Assembly (NCBI RefSeq): GCF_050278625.1
Contig: NZ_JBNNTI010000008.1
Span: 47,566-111,565, forward strand
Reading direction: 5' to 3'
Source: Viridibacillus sp050278625
GTDB taxonomy: Bacteria; Bacillota; Bacilli; Bacillales_A; Planococcaceae
DNA length: 64,000 nucleotides
Both the position numbers and the translations under genes were made by a program. Positions 53,770 to 61,849 of the stretch are shown here, in pieces; positions within the stretch are counted from its first letter, which is position 1, and the number at the start of each line of letters is the position of its first letter. A model generated the notes under the pieces. The model was given only the letters and a program-made list of their open reading frames with translations. It was not told the origin of the DNA and made no database searches.

Positions 53770-55098
53770 ATGTTTCGTTTTTTTGAGGAGAAGTTCGTTC
53801 CAGTAGCAGCGAGGATTGGGAATCAAAGACACTTAGTTGCGATTCGTGACGGCTTTATCACAATTATGCCGTTAACTATTGCAGGTTCGTTAGCAGTAAT
53901 AATCAATAACTTACCGATTAAAGGTTATCAAAAATTAATGGATTCAATTTGGGAACATGGAACATGGACGCAATGGGGGGGGAACGTGTGGAGTGCGACA
54001 TTTGCCATCATGTCTCTACTTCTTGCCTTTACAGTTTCGTACCATTTAGCTAAAAGCTATGGTAAAGATGGCTTATCTGCCGGGGCAATTGGTTTATCTT
54101 GTTATTTGACATTCGGAACATTCGGTGAAGGCGGCTTAAGTGGTCTAACCACAGGAACCGGAGGTATATTCGTTGCATTAATAGCTGCACTCGTATCTTC
54201 GGAACTATTTTCACGATTATCTGGCAACAAGCGTTTATTGATTAAAATGCCTGATGGTGTTCCGCCGGCAGTTACAAAATCATTTGCGGCATTATTACCC
54301 GCTATTATAACAATTTCATTATTTGCTTTAGTAAGAACAATCATTTCAACAAGTTTTGATATGCCTGATATTATTTCATCATTCTATGCAGCAGTTCAAG
54401 AACCATTTATGGGTTTAACAAACACGTGGGTTGCAGCCTTGATCTTAGCATTTGTTCCTGTATTCTTCTGGTCATTTGGTATTCACGGTGCGAATATTAT
54501 CGATCCATTTATGCAAACTATTAATCTTGATGCAATTGCTAAAAACGTTCAAGCAGTTAATGCTGGTGAAGTTGCACCATATATTATTAACAAACCATTC
54601 TTTGATGCTTTCGTAAATATGGGTGGGTCTGGTACAACAATTGCTTTAGTTATTGCTATATTCCTTTTCGCTAGAAAGAATAAGCAGTACACTACGGTAG
54701 GTAAAGTTGGTGCCGCACCTTCGTTATTCAATATTAATGAGCCGTTGATGTTCGGTTTACCAATCATTTTAAATCCAAGCTTAGTTATTCCTTTTGTTCT
54801 AACACCAATGATCAATGTATCAATTGCTTATTTCGTAACGAAATGGGGATGGGTTCCTGCAGCAACAGTTGCGACGCCTTGGATGGTTCCACCAGTCATC
54901 AATGGGTGGTTAACAACGCAATCATGGACAGGTGGAGTTTTAAGTGTCGTATTAATCGCTATTTCAGTTTGTATCTACTTACCGTTCATAGTGGCAGCAT
55001 CAAGAATTAAAGTAGATAAAACAGAAGGAAAAAAACAATCTACAACAAATCAAGCAGAACTAATGAAAAAACCAGAAGCAGAAAAAGTGAACGTTTAA
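53770..55098 (+). CDS. PTS lactose/cellobiose-family IIC permease
   Basis: The 442-residue membrane protein has about ten membrane segments and the family features VAARIGNQRHLVAIRDGF, FWSFGIHGANII and NINEPLMFGLPI (substrate Glu). The family carries disaccharides such as cellobiose, chitobiose and lactose. The neighbours suggest a GlcNAc-containing disaccharide here. Confidence 0.93.
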   Translation: MFRFFEEKFVPVAARIGNQRHLVAIRDGFITIMPLTIAGSLAVIINNLPIKGYQKLMDSIWEHGTWTQWGGNVWSATFAIMSLLLAFTVSYHLAKSYGKDGLSAGAIGLSCYLTFGTFGEGGLSGLTTGTGGIFVALIAALVSSELFSRLSGNKRLLIKMPDGVPPAVTKSFAALLPAIITISLFALVRTIISTSFDMPDIISSFYAAVQEPFMGLTNTWVAALILAFVPVFFWSFGIHGANIIDPFMQTINLDAIAKNVQAVNAGEVAPYIINKPFFDAFVNMGGSGTTIALVIAIFLFARKNKQYTTVGKVGAAPSLFNINEPLMFGLPIILNPSLVIPFVLTPMINVSIAYFVTKWGWVPAATVATPWMVPPVINGWLTTQSWTGGVLSVVLIAISVCIYLPFIVAASRIKVDKTEGKKQSTTNQAELMKKPEAEKVNV

Positions 55099-55122
55099 TA
55101 GATGGTAAGCGGAGGTATTCAA

Positions 55123-56220
55123 ATGAGAAGATTAGGAATTTCAATTTATCCTCAACACAGTACGCTAGAAGAAATGCAAAACTATATCCAACTAGCGCAT
55201 GATCATGGTTTTAGTCGCATTTTTACTTGTCTAATGTCTGTGAAAAATACTGAGGAAAAAGAAAAGTTACAACAAATCAATCAGTTTGCGCAACAGCTTG
55301 GCTTTCATATTTCCGCTGACATCGCTCCGCAAGTTTTTGAGGAATTAGACTTAACTTATCGTGATATTGGAGCCTTGAAAGAACAGTATCATTTATCTGC
55401 ATTACGCTTAGATATGGGATTCTCTGGACAGGAGGAGGCGTTCATGTCATTGGACACTTCTAACTTAAAAGTCGAACTTAATATTAGTAATGGAACAAAG
55501 TATGTAGAAAATATTTTGTCTTATCAACCAAATCGTGAAAATATTATCGGCTGCCATAATTTCTATCCAAGAAAGTTTACAGGTCTTTCGAGAGCACATT
55601 TTATTAAATCTTCAAAGTTATTCAAAGATAATCATATCCGTACTGCGGCGATGATTTCTTCGAATCATGCAAAGTTTGGACCATGGGAGGAAACACTACA
55701 TGGCTTACCTACATTAGAGGAGCATCGCGGTTTACCAATTACAGTTCAAGCAAAGGATTTATGGCATACGGGCTTAATAGATGATTTGATTATTGGGAAT
55801 ATGTATGCATCGGAAGAAGAGCTACAAGCATTAGGAAAACTGAATCGCCAAAAATTAGAACTTGATATTGTACCATCAGCGGAAAATTCAGAAGTGGAAA
55901 ATAAAATCATTTTTGAAGAACCTCACTTTAATCGTGGTGATGTCTCTGAATATGTGATTCGCAGTACGCAATCACGCGTTAAATACAAAGCAGAGCAATT
56001 CAAATCGCATGATGTATTTGATATTCAAACAGGTGATATTACGATTGATAATGACGAGGATATCCGCTACAAAGGTGAGTTGCAATTAGTGCTAAAGAAT
56101 ATACCGAATTCAGGAAGTGCGAATATTGTAGCAAAAGTAGTACCTGAAGAAATTTATTTGCTTGAGAAAATTCGACCATGGGAATCATTTGGTTTTAAAA
56201 TGGTAGAGAAAAAAAGTTAG
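55123..56220 (+). CDS. mupG: MupG/DUF871-type 6-phospho-N-acetylmuramidase
   Basis: Members hydrolyse 6-phosphorylated MurNAc-GlcNAc disaccharides in cell wall recycling. The ATG at 55123 is chosen for GCGGAGG seven bases upstream; the product is 365 residues. The N-terminal TIM-barrel part has LGISIYPQHST, RLDMGFSG, ELNISNG and GCHNFYPRKFTGLS, and the C-terminal domain shows FNRGDVSEYVIRSTQSR. Its place after a disaccharide-type PTS suits hydrolysis of the imported phosphorylated disaccharide. Substrate is inferred from family. Confidence 0.82.
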   Translation: MRRLGISIYPQHSTLEEMQNYIQLAHDHGFSRIFTCLMSVKNTEEKEKLQQINQFAQQLGFHISADIAPQVFEELDLTYRDIGALKEQYHLSALRLDMGFSGQEEAFMSLDTSNLKVELNISNGTKYVENILSYQPNRENIIGCHNFYPRKFTGLSRAHFIKSSKLFKDNHIRTAAMISSNHAKFGPWEETLHGLPTLEEHRGLPITVQAKDLWHTGLIDDLIIGNMYASEEELQALGKLNRQKLELDIVPSAENSEVENKIIFEEPHFNRGDVSEYVIRSTQSRVKYKAEQFKSHDVFDIQTGDITIDNDEDIRYKGELQLVLKNIPNSGSANIVAKVVPEEIYLLEKIRPWESFGFKMVEKKS

Positions 56221-56228
56221 GATGAGTA

Positions 56229-56268
56229 AAAGGGTTGAGTGCTATGATCTATAGTTCTCAACCTTTTT
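56229..56268 (+). terminator. Terminator after mupG
   Basis: AAAGGGTTGAG (56229-56239) pairs with CTCAACCTTTT (56257-56267) with a G-U pair, ending in Ts. It separates the PTS operon from the kinase gene. Confidence 0.7.
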
Positions 56269-56306
56269 GCTTATATTGGATGAAGTAAGTAGCTAGGGGG
56301 ATGAGG

Positions 56307-57293
56307 ATGTTTGTATTAGCGATTGATGGCGGCGGCACCAAAACATGTGCTGTTATTTGTGATGAAGGCGGGCATATCCATGCAATGGTAACAGTCGGTA
56401 AAAGTAATCCGACAACTATGAGTAAAATAGAATTTGAACTTGTAATTGAGCAAGCATTAATGCTACTAAATTCACAAAACACAACCGCTTTTACGCAAAT
56501 TGTAAGATGCTTTGCGGGTATGGCTGGAGTGAAAGAAAAACAATATGATTCAATTCTAATGAATGTTTTACATAATCACTTACCAAAAGAGGCAACGATT
56601 GAGATAGCAAATGATGCGACTAATGCGTTGTATGCTGGTACTTTGGGTTCTGAAGGGATTGTACAAATAGCAGGAACTGGAGCAATTACATTGGGGTTAG
56701 ATGAACAACACCGCATAGTACGTACTTCCGGTTGGGGATATCTATTTGATGATGAAGGAAGTGGCTATGATTTAGGGGTACAAGCTTTAAAAGCAGTATT
56801 TAAAGCTTTTGATGGTCGAGGTTATCAAACCAATTTAACAGCAAGGTTATACCAACACTTTCAAGTAGACGCGGTTCCGCAAATAATAGATCATGTCTAT
56901 GGAGAGGGGCATCCAAGAGCTATTATTTCTCCACTAAGTTTGTATGTGAGCGAAGAAGCTCTAGAAGGCGATATCGTCGCGAGAATTATTATTCAAAAAG
57001 CTTGCGAAAAATACTTCCAATCAATCAAAGCATGTATAGATCAAATGACTTGGTCAAAAGAGACGATTCCTGTTGTATTAGCAGGGGGTGTGTTCTCAAA
57101 TGTAGAACTTTTCATTCCGATTCTTCAAAAATTAGCAAGTAAAGAAGTTGTAGAAATGCAGTTTCAGCCTGCCCTTATGTCACCAATTGGTGGAGCAGTC
57201 GTAGGAGCGCTAAGAAAATGTGGGCAATATGTTGATCAAAGGTTTGTCGAGACTTTTAATGAACAAATGTTGACATCAGGTAGTGAAGTGTAA
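56307..57293 (+). CDS. BadF/BadG-type N-acetylglucosamine/MurNAc kinase
   Basis: The 328-residue ASKHA-fold kinase has phosphate-1 motif LAIDGGGTKTCAVI, AGTGAITLG (phosphate 2), GWGYLFDDEGSGYDLG and the adenosine motif LAGGVF. Such kinases phosphorylate GlcNAc, GlcN or MurNAc freed by glycosidases. ATG 56307 suits the AGGGGG site better than ATG 56301. After MupG cleavage it could phosphorylate the unphosphorylated GlcNAc half for NagA. Confidence 0.85.
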   Translation: MFVLAIDGGGTKTCAVICDEGGHIHAMVTVGKSNPTTMSKIEFELVIEQALMLLNSQNTTAFTQIVRCFAGMAGVKEKQYDSILMNVLHNHLPKEATIEIANDATNALYAGTLGSEGIVQIAGTGAITLGLDEQHRIVRTSGWGYLFDDEGSGYDLGVQALKAVFKAFDGRGYQTNLTARLYQHFQVDAVPQIIDHVYGEGHPRAIISPLSLYVSEEALEGDIVARIIIQKACEKYFQSIKACIDQMTWSKETIPVVLAGGVFSNVELFIPILQKLASKEVVEMQFQPALMSPIGGAVVGALRKCGQYVDQRFVETFNEQMLTSGSEV

Positions 57294-57343
57294 AATTTAC
57301 AGAAGACTGCAATGTTGCTATTATTATAAAAAAATATCTAGAT

Positions 57344-57480
57344 AAGACCGTTGATTTCCGCTACGGTGGACGCATTCCGCGGGCGGGCGCCAAGTCGCTT
57401 CGTCGCTATGCTCCTGCAGGGTCTTGGACTGTCCCGCTATTCCCTCAGGAGTCGCCTTCAATCAACTACACATGTAATAT
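57344..57480 (+). repeat. Dispersed palindromic repeat, copy B
   Basis: The unit begins AAGACCGTTGATTTCCGCTA, has a core hairpin from CTCCTGCAGG and later GCAGGAG-like bases, and ends CAATCAACTA...ATGTAATAT. The two ends are imperfect inverted repeats of about 24 bp (GTTGATT...GGTGG...C). This copy lacks CACCTTCGC near its 3' end. Confidence 0.85.
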
Positions 57481-57496
57481 AAACAAATAAATAAAA

Positions 57497-57644
57497 AAGA
57501 CCGTTGATTTCCGCTACGGTGGACGCTTTCCACGGGGCGGGCGCCAAGTCGCTTCGTCGCTATGCTCTTGCAGGGTCTTGGACTTCCCGCTAGTCCCGCA
57601 GGAGTCGCCACCTTCGCTTCAATCAACTAGAACATGTAATATAA
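57497..57644 (+). repeat. Dispersed palindromic repeat, copy C
   Basis: Near-identical to the copies at 57344, 58552 and 58709. It is separated from copy B by 16 bases of AAACAAATAAATAAA-type spacer, which recurs between the second pair. Confidence 0.85.
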
Positions 57645-57671
57645 ATGCTTTTTTTGAGGTGATAGAAAATA

Positions 57672-57785
57672 ATGATAGTAAAAGAATCTGGAAGAGATCA
57701 AATTGAAATTTGGATCCCCCAGTACATCAAGAATAATCTTATGGGGAAAATTGAGGATACGGTGGACAACCTTAAAAAGTTTTGA
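57672..57785 (+). pseudogene. Transposase 5' remnant (IS1182-like), first copy
   Basis: From the ATG at 57672 the frame reads MIVKESGRDQIEI, then IPQYIKNNLMGKIEDTVD and stops at 57783-57785. The RDQIE...KIEDTVD pattern suits the N-terminus of IS1182-type transposases. It follows TTTTTTTGAGGTGATAGAAA, which is also present at the second copy. The rest of the gene is gone. Confidence 0.45.
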
Positions 57786-58135
57786 AAAAAATGTCCATGC
57801 AGGAGATGCTTACTTTTGCTGCTATGAATTTAGCCAATTGTCCTTGGCAAAGTTAAGTTCAAAAATGGGATATAAGTTAACACTCAAAGGATATTTTATC
57901 TATAAAAAGTATTTTAAATGACCAAAATATAAAAGTAAAGATATTCAGGATGTAAGCATACTGAATACCTTTTGTCTTTATACTGAAGATGATGCTAAAA
58001 ACAAGCATTATCTTTTTTTAGTGTTAGAAAATGGAGATAAGAAGTTGGGGAATTTAGATGTAAAAAACGATTGTTGTGTATTTGTATTGGGTATTATAGG
58101 ATTCTAAATTGAGTCTCGGGCAAGTAATATGCACT

Positions 58136-58324
58136 TCAGTCTTTTCTTGTATGATAATATCGAGCATTTACAAAAAATATAGTTCCAAATAAAAAAAGCA
58201 TTAAACAAATCCATAAAGCAATAGCAGAATAATTGCTCTTCAATACTACTTCACTAATCGAGTTAACAATAATCATTAAAGCCATTATTATATACATTGC
58301 TTTTACAAATTTCATAGTTCTCAT
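58136..58324 (-). CDS. Small two-helix membrane protein, unknown function
   Basis: The 62-residue product is mostly hydrophobic, with helices at about 6-28 and 34-53, and a basic tail. A good AAAGGAGAGAGG site lies 8 bases before the minus-strand ATG, which is the main reason to believe the gene. It sits alone in a repeat-rich segment. I do not recognise a family. Confidence 0.5.
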   Translation of the reverse strand: MRTMKFVKAMYIIMALMIIVNSISEVVLKSNYSAIALWICLMLFLFGTIFFVNARYYHTRKD

Positions 58325-58478
58325 AAAAACCCTCTCTCCTTTATTTCAGCATTTCGTTTTTACCGACTTAATAAAACTTACTTTCATTGTATTTTAATTG
58401 GTATAAATTAGCAATTTCTATTTGGCGAGTTGCTTATTTTTTAGAGAAATCCATTAGTTATTAATAGATTGTATATTG

Positions 58479-58521
58479 CAGACTGTAGACAAGCTTAAAG
58501 AAATTCGAGTTTGTCTACAGT
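58479..58521. repeat. Hairpin repeat, second copy
   Basis: GACTGTAGACAA and TTGTCTACAGTC form a perfect 12-bp stem. The right half (TTCGAGTTTGTCTACAGTC) recurs at 12948-12966. Confidence 0.7.
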
Positions 58522-58551
58522 CATTTTATTTTAAAATATATATAAATAGAT

Positions 58552-58700
58552 AAGACCGTTGATTTCCGCTACGGTAGACGCATTCCGCGGGCGAGCGCCC
58601 AAGTCGCTTCGTCGCTATGCTCCTGCAGGGTCTTGGACTTCCCGCTATTCCCGCAGGAGTCGCCACCTTCGCTTCAATCAACTAGACATGTAATATAAAC
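58552..58700 (+). repeat. Dispersed palindromic repeat, copy D
   Basis: Same family and orientation as copies B, C and E, with a few single-base differences (GTAGACGC instead of GTGGACGC; GAGCGCCC instead of GGGCGCC). Confidence 0.85.
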
Positions 58701-58708
58701 AAATAAAT

Positions 58709-58856
58709 AAGACCGTTTATTTCCGCTACGGTGGACGCATTCCGCGGGCGGGCGCCAAGTCGCTTCGTCGCTATGCTCCTGCAGGGTCTTGGACTTCCCG
58801 CTATTCCCGCAGGAGTCGCCACCTTCGCTCCAATCAATTAGACATGTAATAAAAAC
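58709..58856 (+). repeat. Dispersed palindromic repeat, copy E
   Basis: Same family; reads GTTTATTTCC where other copies read GTTGATTTCC. It is followed, as copy C is, by a transposase-like 5' end. Confidence 0.85.
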
Positions 58857-58879
58857 AATTTTCTGAGGCGATGGAAAAA

Positions 58880-58959
58880 ATGGTAGTAAAAATCTTGAAA
58901 GAGATCAAATCGAAATGATTGCTTTGAATCAAGTAGTACCTCAAGAAATCTTAATTTAA
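58880..58959 (+). pseudogene. Transposase 5' remnant (IS1182-like), second copy
   Basis: After a one-base shift relative to the ATG at 58880, the sequence reads ERDQIEMIALNQVVPQEILI then stop, like an IS1182-type transposase start. The preceding CTGAGGCGATGGAAAAAATG is homologous to the leader at 57653-57674. Confidence 0.5.
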
Positions 58960-59101
58960 TATAATTCATCTTGACATACATATTTCTCAAGTCAATCCTT
59001 GCAATCCTCTTGCTTTTTGTATATATTTTTCACGATACCTATTTTCTTAGTAATAGGATAGGATTACTTACAAAATTTGAATAAAACGGAGTGAAAGGTA
59101 T

Positions 59102-59863
59102 ATGTTACATCAATTTTCACGTAATGAATTAGCCATTGGAACAGATGGAATAGATAAACTAAAAAATACAACAGTAGCAATTTTAGGTATAGGCGGTGTT
59201 GGATCATTCGCTGCCGAAGCTTGTGCAAGAAGTGGTGTTGGGCGTATTATTTTAGTGGACAAAGACGATGTAGATATTACGAATATTAATCGTCAATTAG
59301 TTGCTTATATGTCGACAATTGGTCGCTCAAAATCAGCTGTTATGAAAGAACGCATTGCTGATATTAATCCTGATTGCGAAGTCATCGATTTGCATATGTT
59401 CTATACTGAAGAAACGTACGAAAAATTCTTCAGCTATGAACCTGACTATGTAATTGATGCATCAGATACAGTTATTTATAAAATTCATATTATGAAAGAA
59501 TGTTTAAAACGTGGCGTGAAAATCATTGCAAGTATGGGTGCAGCAAACAAAATGGATCCAACACGTTTCCAAATTGCAGATATTTCAAAAACACATACCG
59601 ATCCTCTTGCAAAAGTGATTCGTGTGAAATTGCGTAAAGAAGGTATTAAAAAAGGAATCCCTGTAATTTTCTCTGATGAGAGCCCAATTGTTGTTCGTCC
59701 AGATGTTGTACAAACAGTCGGTAAACCAGAAGCGGAAATTCGTAAAGCGCAATTGCCACCATCTTCAAATGCGTTTGTACCATCATCTGTTGGTTTAATC
59801 GCTGCTAGCTGGGTAGTGCGAGATATTTTGAGTGATATTGAAATTAAAACGGTGAGAGACTAA
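59102..59863 (+). CDS. tcdA: tRNA threonylcarbamoyladenosine dehydratase TcdA
   Basis: TcdA (CsdL/YrvM) cyclises t6A-37 in tRNA using ATP. The 253-residue E1-like protein has the nucleotide motif ILGIGGVGSFAAEACARSGVG, the ATP-binding DKDDVDITNINRQ, and SMGAANKMDPTRFQ. It begins with ATG. In B. subtilis this gene neighbours aspS; here the amino-sugar module lies between them. Confidence 0.93.
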   Translation: MLHQFSRNELAIGTDGIDKLKNTTVAILGIGGVGSFAAEACARSGVGRIILVDKDDVDITNINRQLVAYMSTIGRSKSAVMKERIADINPDCEVIDLHMFYTEETYEKFFSYEPDYVIDASDTVIYKIHIMKECLKRGVKIIASMGAANKMDPTRFQIADISKTHTDPLAKVIRVKLRKEGIKKGIPVIFSDESPIVVRPDVVQTVGKPEAEIRKAQLPPSSNAFVPSSVGLIAASWVVRDILSDIEIKTVRD

Positions 59864-59980
59864 GCGTAAGTTTAGAAATGTCTCTTTCGTGCAGTGAAAA
59901 ATAGTGCAGAAGCAAATATGCTTTTGTACTATTTTTTATGTGAGAGATACCATTAAAGCTATTAAATGGACATAAATGTA

Positions 59981-60033
59981 TTGACAAATATATCCGTCTG
60001 CTGATATATTTTGTATATCGTCTGCTGATATAT
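59981..60033 (+). promoter_or_regulatory. padR promoter with tandem operator-like repeats
   Basis: TTGACA (59981-59986) and TATATT (60005-60010) are 18 bases apart. TATATCCGTCTGCTGATATAT (59989-60009; 21 bases written without its first base as ATATCCGTCTGCTGATATAT) overlaps the -10 box and is repeated, minus one C, at 60014-60033. The ATAT ends give each repeat partial dyad symmetry, as in PadR operators. Confidence 0.65.
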
Positions 60034-60061
60034 CTTCCAGCGATGTAAAGAGGTGGGGTTT

Positions 60062-60379
60062 ATGCAGCAAAATGCGCCTTTAACAGAGGGTGTTTATTAT
60101 ATTTTGCTAGCCTTGTATGAGCCAAGACATGGATATGGCATTATGCAATTGGTGGAGTCATTAAGTAATGGACGGGTGCAGCTTGGGCCAGGCACATTAT
60201 ATGGGGCTATAAAGTCTTTAGTGACTAAAAGGTGGATTGTGCCCTATGAAGAAGATGGGAGGAAAAAGGAATATGTCATCACAGCTCTTGGCAAAGAAGT
60301 AGTCGAAGAGGAGGTGAGACGTTTAAAAGAATTATATATGAATGGGCAAAATATACTAAATCAGGAGGGTCCTTTATGA
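60062..60379 (+). CDS. PadR-family transcriptional regulator
   Basis: The 105-residue protein is a PadR winged helix: GVYYILLALYEPRHGYGIMQ, LGPGTLYGAIKSLV and the wing YEEDGRKKEYVITALG. It lacks a long C-terminal domain (subfamily 2 type). The ATG at 60062 follows AAGAGGTGG; the ATG overlaps DUF2812 at its other end by four bases (ATGA). It probably represses this operon through the repeats over its own promoter. Confidence 0.92.
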   Translation: MQQNAPLTEGVYYILLALYEPRHGYGIMQLVESLSNGRVQLGPGTLYGAIKSLVTKRWIVPYEEDGRKKEYVITALGKEVVEEEVRRLKELYMNGQNILNQEGPL

Positions 60380-60879
60380 TAAAAGCGCATCGCTTTTTTA
60401 TCGATTATGAAAAGGAGGAAAAATGGCTCGATGCTCAAAGTCAAAAAGGATTACATTTAAAAAAAGCAATTCCCTTCTACTACCAATTTGAAGAAGGCGT
60501 GCCAGAGAAATACACTTATCGCTTGGTATTATTACCAAAGGATCGTAAGGAGTATTTAGAATTTTTAGCCTCTACTGGAGTGGAGATAGTAGCGATTTTC
60601 ATTCTTTGGGCATATGTCCGAAAAAAAGAAGAAGAGCGTTCATTTGAATTGTATTCGGACAGTACATCTAAAATCGCTTATTTGTGTAAAATCTTATTTC
60701 TCTATAGTTTTGTATTGATTTTAAATATAGCTAGTTCAATTTTAAATATTATTGTATCGACTAGTGTATGGGGTGGGTTACTAAATGTTAGTGCATCGCT
60801 AATAATGTTGATCGCAGTGGTACAAGTGTATACAAGAATACGGTCCTTACAAAAAGAGAAAGAAATTTTCCATAAATAA
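60376..60879 (+). CDS. DUF2812 membrane protein
   Basis: The 167-residue protein has an N-terminal DUF2812 domain (FFIDYEKEEKWLDAQSQKG, then WAYVRKKEEERSFELYSD) and two membrane segments (about 110-130 and 137-155). Genes of this type often follow padR; molecular function is unknown. Start overlaps the padR stop. Confidence 0.85.
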   Translation: MIKAHRFFIDYEKEEKWLDAQSQKGLHLKKAIPFYYQFEEGVPEKYTYRLVLLPKDRKEYLEFLASTGVEIVAIFILWAYVRKKEEERSFELYSDSTSKIAYLCKILFLYSFVLILNIASSILNIIVSTSVWGGLLNVSASLIMLIAVVQVYTRIRSLQKEKEIFHK

Positions 60880-60949
60880 ATTGAATACATATCTGAGGTA
60901 CATACGTATAGTAATATATTGAAGAAATTAGAATAAAAGGAGACTTTCA

Positions 60950-61849
60950 ATGGCTTTAGTAATTCAAGAAGTGACAAAGAGATATCAAGATTTTGTGGCG
61001 GTAGATAATCTTTCTTTTACGATTGAGCAAGGGGAGATTTTCGGTCTGATTGGTCAAAATGGTGCTGGAAAAACGACGACTTTCCGTATGATTTTAGATT
61101 TGCAAGAAACAACTGCGGGGACGATCTCGTGGAACGGGCAGTCAATACACTCGATAGATCGTGATTTGCTTGGTTATTTGCCTGAGGAACGAGGAATTTT
61201 TCCTACTATGACAGTGGAAGATCAGTTATATTTCTTTGGAGAACTAAGAGGTCGTAAGAAAAAAGATTTAAAAGTGGATGTGAATTATTGGATTGAGCGT
61301 TTTGAGCTAGAAGATAAGCGTAAAGCCAAGGCAGAGACGCTTTCTAAAGGGAACCAACAGAAAGTTCAGCTTATTGCCAGTTTCATACATAAGCCGGAGT
61401 TTTTGATTTTAGATGAACCATTTAGTGGGTTAGACCCAGTGAACAAAGATTTATTAAAAGAAGCGATATTATTCTTAAAGAATAATGGTACGACAATTCT
61501 ATTTTCAAGTCACCAGATGGAAAATGTAGAAGAGTTGTGTGATCATTTATGCTTGTTAAAAAGAGGGGTATCATTGTTCTCTGGTAGTTTATTAGATTTG
61601 AAAAAACAATATGGTAAAACAAAGTTAACTGTGAGAACTGAAAAGACCGTAGCGGAGCTTAGTGTTTTACCAGGTGTTAAAGATGTAGCCATAGGAAAAG
61701 AGCAATACACACTTACTTTAGAGGATGAATCGTATGCAAAGGGGATTTTCGATATCGTCTCGAATGGTGGTTATATTGAAAAATTCAGCCTTGATTATTT
61801 ATCCTTAGATGAAATTTTCAAAGATAAGGTAGGTGGCGTCAATGTCTAA
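60950..61849 (+). CDS. ABC transporter ATP-binding protein (NatA-like)
   Basis: The 299-residue ATPase has Walker A GQNGAGKTT, signature LSKGNQQKV, Walker B FLILDEPFSGLDP and the switch His in FSSHQM, plus a C-terminal extension typical of NatA-like exporters. AAAGGAGAC precedes the ATG. It overlaps the permease gene by eight bases. Confidence 0.93.
   Translation: MALVIQEVTKRYQDFVAVDNLSFTIEQGEIFGLIGQNGAGKTTTFRMILDLQETTAGTISWNGQSIHSIDRDLLGYLPEERGIFPTMTVEDQLYFFGELRGRKKKDLKVDVNYWIERFELEDKRKAKAETLSKGNQQKVQLIASFIHKPEFLILDEPFSGLDPVNKDLLKEAILFLKNNGTTILFSSHQMENVEELCDHLCLLKRGVSLFSGSLLDLKKQYGKTKLTVRTEKTVAELSVLPGVKDVAIGKEQYTLTLEDESYAKGIFDIVSNGGYIEKFSLDYLSLDEIFKDKVGGVNV

Noticed and set aside
57703..57921. 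72-codon plus-strand frame after repeat copy C
   Set aside because: It crosses the transposase remnant in another frame, has no ribosome site, and reads as low-quality protein.
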